From Furfurilactobacillus rossiae DSM 15814 (GTDB taxonomy: Bacteria > Bacillota > Bacilli > Lactobacillales > Lactobacillaceae): 64,000 nucleotides of DNA. Where the stretch lies: the NCBI RefSeq assembly GCF_000428925.1, contig NZ_AUAW01000007.1, forward strand, positions 1 through 64,000. The letters run 5' to 3'. Positions within the stretch are counted from its first letter, which is position 1; each line of letters opens with the position of its first letter. The notes below the pieces were generated by a model that saw only the letters and a program-made list of their open reading frames with translations, was not told the origin of the DNA and made no database searches. Made by a program: the position numbers and the translations under genes. Below are positions 59,644 through 64,000 of the stretch, in pieces.

Positions 59644-60924
59644 TTATTGCTGATTGAGCTTGGTGACGATTGCTTTGGCTAAAGTAGCGGATGGATGGGC
59701 GTGCGTTTTGAGCGCTTCGACCACCGTTGGCACCTGCTCCGGTGTCGCACCTGCTGCGACTGCTAAGTTGCGGTACTGCAGTTGCATATGCCCCTGTTGG
59801 ATGCCTTCGCTGACCAGTGCTCGCAACGCTGCCAGATTTTGGGCCAATCCCAAAGCAACTGTCAGTTGGTTTAGCGTAGCAACATCCTTGACTTGTAGAA
59901 TCTGCTGATTCAGTTTGGCCAATGGCAATGACGCCGTCGCACCACCAACAACACCCAAATGCATCGGCATCGTTAGCGCGCCAACCAACCGATCACCCGC
60001 CAATTGCCAACGAGATAAGCCACGATACTGACCGTCTCTGGCTGCGTACGCATGCGCACTGGCTTCAACGGCCCGCCAGTCATTACCGGTCGCCATCACG
60101 ACGGCATCGACACCGTTCATGATGCCTTTGTTGTGCGTTGTTGCCCGACTGACATCCAGCTGAGCAATCTGGCTAGCTGCAACAATCCGTTTAGCAACCG
60201 TTAGCCCAACTGCCGCATTACGCTTTGCTAAATTAGCAACTGGCACATTTACCGCTGCCGTGACCAAAGTCTGTTGACCATCGTTTGCTAAAATGCTCAT
60301 CACCGGATGTTGTTCAAGGACATCCTGTAAATGATGGCCGAGAGCCTCCAACATGCTATTCATAATGTTGGCACCCATGGCCTCACCAGTATCGACAAAC
60401 AAATCAACGCTGACAAAGCCCTCTCCCAGCGCGCGTACGCGCAGTTTGCGAGCACCGCCACCGTACTTAACGATGCTTGGATGCGCTTGATTAGCCAGTG
60501 ACAGCAATTTTGCTTCATTGGGTGTCACAAAACGACTAATTTCAGCCACCGTCACCGTTTGAAAGACAATCTGCCCCATCAGTAAGTTGGTATCCGTCCG
60601 CGTTACGATGCCGTCACCGCTGGCGGCCATTTTACCACCATAACTAGCGGCCGCAATGACAGAGGGTTCTTCCGTTACCATTGGCACCAGATAGTCATGA
60701 CCATTCATGCGAATAGTCGCAGCCAATCCTTCTGGCAAATGATAACTCGTCAAGTAGTTTTCTGTCAGCAGGGCATCATCCTCGCTGGCATTATCGGCCA
60801 GCATTTGCCGTTGAATCGTCGTTAGGTCGCCTAACTGACTGGCAACTGTCAGACGTTGCTGCCACGTCAATCGGCGAAATTGAGCAAACTGTTCTTTCAT
60901 GGCCCGTTTCTCATCATCTGTCAT
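59644..60924 (-). CDS. mvaA: Hydroxymethylglutaryl-CoA reductase, class II (degradative-type fold)
   Basis: Makes mevalonate for isoprenoids. 426 residues. Motifs include VPMVTEEPSVIAAASYGGKMA (~82), GEAMGANIMNSM (~180), HNKGIMNGVDAVVMATGNDWR (~267) and the flexible C-terminal domain ending after AHPSATLAKAI (His ~409). The ATG at 60924 overlaps the region just after the ppx stop. The longer frame to 61092 looks like a signal peptide by chance but overlaps ppx. Confidence 0.94.
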   Translation of the reverse strand: MTDDEKRAMKEQFAQFRRLTWQQRLTVASQLGDLTTIQRQMLADNASEDDALLTENYLTSYHLPEGLAATIRMNGHDYLVPMVTEEPSVIAAASYGGKMAASGDGIVTRTDTNLLMGQIVFQTVTVAEISRFVTPNEAKLLSLANQAHPSIVKYGGGARKLRVRALGEGFVSVDLFVDTGEAMGANIMNSMLEALGHHLQDVLEQHPVMSILANDGQQTLVTAAVNVPVANLAKRNAAVGLTVAKRIVAASQIAQLDVSRATTHNKGIMNGVDAVVMATGNDWRAVEASAHAYAARDGQYRGLSRWQLAGDRLVGALTMPMHLGVVGGATASLPLAKLNQQILQVKDVATLNQLTVALGLAQNLAALRALVSEGIQQGHMQLQYRNLAVAAGATPEQVPTVVEALKTHAHPSATLAKAIVTKLNQQ

Positions 60925-60928
60925 GTGA

Positions 60929-61864
60929 TCACCCGTTATACCGTGGGTGCTTGCTGACATACTCAGACACGATGCCCTCGCGCACACCACTTTCTGAAAA
61001 AATGACCCGGTCAGAATCCAACAATTGTAATAATTCAACCAATGGCAACATGCCGCCAACAATAATGTCAGCGCGATCATATTCAAGGCCATCGATTGCT
61101 TGTCGCTGTTTGTTATTCTTCGAAATCAAGCGGTCAAACGTGTTGAACACCGTTTCTGTTTTCAAACGGTATCCGTGAATGTCTTCGACACGGGCCATCT
61201 TCTGAGCCTTGCGGTTGATTCGTGCCAACGTTCGGTTAGCCCCGCCAAGTAACACGATTGGTAAATGCATCGCCTCGTTCAACCACCAAACATCTTGTAG
61301 GCGTTTGCGAACAAATACTTGACCGGAGAATAAATGACCAGCGGTAATGACGTCCCCAAAATGAAATTGTTCTGACAAATTAACGGCGCCAAATGGCACG
61401 CTAATTAAGTTCTTTGCTCGCCGTTTAGCGACATGAATCAGCTCGCAACTAGCACCACCAGTATCCAAAATGAGGCAGTCATCTAATGGCAACGCATTGA
61501 TGGCGCCTAAGAAATCGTAATAGGCTTCGTCGTCCCCCGACAGCACTTGAAGGGACAGTCCAACCTCGTGCTTTACCCGGTCAAGGAATTCTTTTTGGTT
61601 GACCGCTTGGCGAACTGCCGCCGTAGTAATCGCCCGGACGGTCAGATTAGGGAGGTTTTCATAAACTTTTTTAAAGTTAACCAATGCGGCAATAGTCCGA
61701 TCCATTGCCACTTTAGTCAACCGTTTTTCAGCACCCATGCCCTCGGAAATACGGGTGTCTTCTTTAATCCGGCGAACTTCCTTAAAGGAGCCGTCATCTT
61801 CAATCTGAGTGACACCCATTCGGACAGAATTAGAGCCCAAATCGACAATCGCTAAATTTTCCAT
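60929..61864 (-). CDS. ppx: Exopolyphosphatase / guanosine pentaphosphate phosphatase (Ppx/GppA)
   Basis: 311 residues of the ASKHA fold. The phosphate-1 loop AIVDLGSNSVRMGV is at the start, EAYYDFLGA near 117 and the phosphate-2 loop LILDTGGASCEL near 132. Short single-domain form, as in many Firmicutes. It may act on polyphosphate or (p)ppGpp. It is directly upstream of mvaA with four bases between; the two are probably co-transcribed. Confidence 0.9.
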   Translation of the reverse strand: MENLAIVDLGSNSVRMGVTQIEDDGSFKEVRRIKEDTRISEGMGAEKRLTKVAMDRTIAALVNFKKVYENLPNLTVRAITTAAVRQAVNQKEFLDRVKHEVGLSLQVLSGDDEAYYDFLGAINALPLDDCLILDTGGASCELIHVAKRRAKNLISVPFGAVNLSEQFHFGDVITAGHLFSGQVFVRKRLQDVWWLNEAMHLPIVLLGGANRTLARINRKAQKMARVEDIHGYRLKTETVFNTFDRLISKNNKQRQAIDGLEYDRADIIVGGMLPLVELLQLLDSDRVIFSESGVREGIVSEYVSKHPRYNG

Positions 61865-61928
61865 CCTTGGTTACCTCGTTCTTCATCAAACTTGCTGTCA
61901 CCATTATACGAGCCTAGCTAACGGCTGA

Positions 61929-62963
61929 CTAGCGTTGTGTAAAGTAGTTGATGCCCATCGCGTCGCGAACTTCTTGAAGCGTTTTGTTAGCGACTTCATT
62001 GGCATGAGCTGAACCATCTTCAAGAACTTTGTAAACGTAGTCCATGTTGGCCGCATATTCAGCACGCCGTTTGCGAATCGGTGCTAACGTTGCTTCCAAA
62101 ACTTCATTTAAGTAACGTTTGATTTTAACGTCACCGAGACCACCAGCTTGGTATTGCGCTTTTAAATCAGCAACATGTTCCTTGTCTGGGTCAAAGATAT
62201 CGAGGTAGGTAAAGACAGTGTTACCTTCTACGTGACCAGGATCACTCACTTTAATATGTTCAGGATCGGTATACATCGACATGACTTTCTTTGTGACCGT
62301 GTCGGCGTCATCTGACAGATAGATCGCGTTACCGAGTGACTTACTCATCTTCGCGTTGCCATCTAAACCAGGGATCCGGCCTTCGCCCTTTGGCGGGAAT
62401 ACCCCTTCTGGTTCCACTAAAATATCTTTGTTGTAAGCACTATTGAATGAACGAACGAGTTCCCGCGCCTGTTCCAGCATTGGTTCTTGGTCATCTCCGA
62501 CTGGCACCGTTGTCGCCTTGAACGCTGTGATATCAGCCGTTTGACTCACTGGATACGTCAAAAAACCAGCGGGAATACTTTGGCCGAAACCTTTTTGGCT
62601 GATTTCTGACTTGACGGTTGGGTTTCGTTCCAAACGGGCTAAGGTGACTAAGTTTAAGTAGATCATGGTCAATTCGTTGAGGGCGGGAATTTGCGACTGA
62701 ACTAAAATCGTCGACTTCTTCGGGTCGATCCCAACGGCCAAGTAATCCAGCGTCACTTCTGTCAAACTCTTACGAATCTTTTCTGGATCACGCGCGTTAT
62801 CTGTCAACGCCTGCATGTCAGCAATCATAATAAACGTCTCGTAGTCACCAGAATTTTGCAAAGCAACCCGGTTTCTCAAAGAGCCTACGTAGTGACCAAT
62901 GTGCAACTTACCCGTTGGCCGGTCACCCGTTAAAATTATTTTTTTCTCATTTGCATTTGCCAT
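61929..62963 (-). CDS. trpS: Tryptophanyl-tRNA synthetase
   Basis: A class I enzyme of 344 residues: [15 protein letters not shown] (HIGH) near residue 17, [19 protein letters not shown] near 156 and [11 protein letters not shown] (KMSKS) near 205. Preceded by a Trp-specific T-box leader with a consensus promoter. ATG start after AAGGAGACCAAT. Confidence 0.97.
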   Translation of the reverse strand: MANANEKKIILTGDRPTGKLHIGHYVGSLRNRVALQNSGDYETFIMIADMQALTDNARDPEKIRKSLTEVTLDYLAVGIDPKKSTILVQSQIPALNELTMIYLNLVTLARLERNPTVKSEISQKGFGQSIPAGFLTYPVSQTADITAFKATTVPVGDDQEPMLEQARELVRSFNSAYNKDILVEPEGVFPPKGEGRIPGLDGNAKMSKSLGNAIYLSDDADTVTKKVMSMYTDPEHIKVSDPGHVEGNTVFTYLDIFDPDKEHVADLKAQYQAGGLGDVKIKRYLNEVLEATLAPIRKRRAEYAANMDYVYKVLEDGSAHANEVANKTLQEVRDAMGINYFTQR

Positions 62964-62996
62964 ATTGGTCTCCTTTTTCGTGTTAACGTTAGAAAC

Positions 62997-63237
62997 AAAA
63001 AACCGTCCCCTGACGCCAACACAAATACTGTATTGTCATCATAGGACGGTTACCCGCGGTGCCACCTATTTTGGATGTGTGGCGCGCAAACGCACACGAC
63101 ATCCCGCTTTATTAATGTCATTTAGTTGATTGACCCTGATAGCTAACTGCCCACTTCGGTCGTGATGACTGGCTCTCAACATCTCAGTCTCGCTGTAGTT
63201 AGACCTACTCTACGATTAGCTGGTAAAACATGGTCAA
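62997..63237 (-). promoter_or_regulatory. T-box riboswitch, tryptophan specific
   Basis: On the minus strand the T-box AGGTGGCACCGCGG is at 63067-63054. Stem I begins with the AGAGTAG motif. The specifier codon is UGG (63154-63152) in GAAGTGGGC, with a purine after it. The terminator ACCGTCC...GGACGGTTTTTT lies at 63052-62997. Uncharged tRNA-Trp would stabilise the antiterminator and switch on trpS. Confidence 0.95.
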
Positions 63238-63244
63238 TAAATTA

Positions 63245-63273
63245 ATTATAACGGCTTTCGTGAAGCCTGTCAA
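63245..63273 (-). promoter_or_regulatory. trpS promoter
   Basis: On the minus strand a perfect TTGACA (63273-63268), a 17-base spacer and a perfect TATAAT (63250-63245) precede the T-box leader. Confidence 0.92.
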
Positions 63274-63313
63274 AGCCCAGTCTCACAGCCACACAAACTG
63301 TAATTCAACATGA

Positions 63314-63342
63314 TTGACACAAACCTTTTTCGCGCATAAAAT
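63314..63342 (+). promoter_or_regulatory. Rightward promoter entering repeat locus 6
   Basis: A perfect TTGACA (63314-63319), a 17-base spacer and TAAAAT (63337-63342) on the plus strand. The first gene downstream starts at 63960, so a transcript from here would include both elements L (as antisense) and E (as sense) in a leader of about 610 bases. Confidence 0.65.
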
Positions 63343-63423
63343 GGTTTGCGTTTAGTTACCAACAAATTTAGATGCACTTAGACATTTAATTCAAACCCTA
63401 GATAAAATGTCTGCGTTCCGTCT

Positions 63424-63580
63424 GTCAGGGACGCCGTTTCATGGGACCGGACTTAGCCCCTAGAACGGTCTAAGCCCTCGACTTGAAGCCTCACAAACCC
63501 GAGTCTTCAAGCTCGTCCTGCAATCCTAAGTGGCCCACCCCGCCACCAAGGATTGCCTTCACGAAACTCTGTCCCTGACC
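63424..63580 (-). repeat. Structured intergenic element, copy L (locus 6, left)
   Basis: About 157 nt on the minus strand. P1 pairs GTCAGGGAC with GTCCCTGAC and, across an AGA/GGC internal loop shared with copy I, GTTTCGTG with CATGAAAC. P2 is GGCAATCCTTGGTGGC / GCCACTTAGGATTGC. P3 is GCTTGAAGACTCGG / CTTCAAG. GGAC/GTCC closes the inner domain. P4 has changed to CTTAGACCG..CTAAG. The GGTGAAAGA string is mostly lost. Confidence 0.84.
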
Positions 63581-63697
63581 GACTCCACTACTGTTACAGT
63601 TGCCCAAGTTCAACACACTGTTATAAATGCTCACTATGATTCCAAAAATCAATGATCAGGCATCGGGTCAGTGTATTAGGGCAACATAGTGGTAGCT

Positions 63698-63874
63698 GGA
63701 GGTTGGTGGTGGTGAAAACCTGCTGTGAAAGTGTTGTTAGTGCGGCGGTTTGGGCCGGATTTACAACACGGACGCGCTTGAAGACGCGGTTTTCGGCTTC
63801 AAGGCGAGGTGAAAGACTCCGATTTTCAGGAGGCTTGATCCGGTCCCACAGCGGTTTTCACCACCGCCAACCGG
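63698..63874 (+). repeat. Structured intergenic element, copy E (locus 6, right)
   Basis: About 177 nt on the plus strand with the clearest P1: GGTTGGTGGTGGTGAAAACC with GGTTTTCACCACCGCCAACC, and GCTGTG with CACAGC. P2 is GTGTTGTTAGTGCGG / CCGGATTTACAACAC. P3 is CGCTTGAAG / CTTCAAGGCG; P4 is CTCC/GGAG. GGCGAGGTGAAAGACT is intact; the last string reads TTGATCCGGTCCCAC. The 117 bases between L and E hold no gene. Confidence 0.9.
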
Positions 63875-63959
63875 AAGCAGAAGCGGACTTTTAGTAATTC
63901 ACATGAGGTCTCAGGGCTTCATGAACAGACTTGTCACTGATCACACGGAGGCTAATTAT

Positions 63960-64000
63960 TTGAATAACGAAGAACGACAGCATGAACAGCAGCGTGTAGA
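63960..64000 (+). CDS. Start of a rightward gene (partial), possibly a HelD-like helicase
   Basis: TTG at 63960 with CGGAGGC eight bases upstream opens MNNEERQHEQQRV and runs off the window. Glu/Gln/Arg-rich N termini of this kind occur in HelD/UvrD-type RNA polymerase recycling helicases of lactobacilli, but 13 residues are too few to be sure. Confidence 0.5.
   Translation, partial: MNNEERQHEQQRV

Noticed and set aside
60925-61092. Signal-peptide-like extension of HMG-CoA reductase
   Set aside because: It overlaps ppx in another frame; the class II enzyme is cytoplasmic and starts near MTDDEKRAMKEQ.

Overview
The window is a stretch of chromosome from a low-to-mid GC Gram-positive bacterium of the Lactobacillaceae. 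The gene order ldh / pth / mfd / flippase / rqcP / divIC / yabR / tilS / hpt / ftsH / hslO / dusB / lysS / 16S rRNA, the acpS-alr-mazEF block, DUF1934-rpoE-pyrG-murA, purR-glmU-prs and metG-tatD-rnmV-ksgA-veg-ispE all match what is known for lactobacilli. The genus cannot be fixed from sequence alone. No phage, insertion sequence with a transposase, CRISPR array or tRNA gene was seen.

Layout. 1-782: 5' end of a 16S rRNA gene reading left, with tandem P1/P2 promoters. 783-16136: leftward housekeeping operons for translation, tRNA modification, protein quality control, cell division and repair. 16301-18305: divergent promoters for pth and ldh, then the c-di-AMP-binding protein CbpA. 19029-24741: toxin/antitoxin, alanine racemase, acyl-carrier-protein synthase, RNA helicase and MurF. 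25005-29497: a small phosphatase, a class A sortase and two drug-efflux-type MFS transporters. 29634-34697: ribosomal protein L31 type B, MurA with Asp in place of the catalytic Cys, CTP synthase behind a pyrG-type attenuator, RNA polymerase delta and DUF1934. 35001-38055: LipL, an HD phosphohydrolase and a HAD phosphatase. 38599-43652: a membrane protein, a Ser-rich lipoprotein, Prs, GlmU and PurR. 43795-46259: a zinc ABC importer behind a Zur-like operator. 46487-48310: an ABC-F protein behind a leader with two tiny ORFs. 48523-55837: hydrolase, IspE (apparent ACG start), Veg, KsgA, RnmV, TatD and MetG. 55958-62963: DUF72, a small membrane protein, a sirtuin, a HExxH protein, HMG-CoA reductase, Ppx/GppA and TrpS with a Trp T-box. 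A rightward gene begins at 63960.

Most striking signal. Six intergenic loci (about 18.35, 25.6, 38.15, 50.5, 59.1 and 63.4 kb) each carry two copies of a roughly 175-185 nt element: a left copy on the minus strand and a right copy on the plus strand, so their 5' ends always face each other. The 12 copies share short conserved strings (for example GGCGAGGTGAAAGA and TTGAACCGGTCCCA), while the closing helix and two internal hairpins differ in sequence but stay complementary. This compensatory variation points to a selected RNA or single-strand DNA fold. One copy (K) lacks an internal hairpin and one (H) is a 3' fragment. I cannot match the family to a named one from memory. It is my candidate for an undescribed system: a dispersed structured RNA, or a non-autonomous mobile element built like a giant BIME.

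Regulation is rich. Visible elements are a reiterative-transcription attenuator at pyrG, a T-box at trpS, Zur-like and PurBox-like operators, uORF control at the ABC-F gene, an inverted-repeat operator at the lipoprotein, and many extended -10 promoters. TTG start codons with good ribosome binding sites are common (at least nine).
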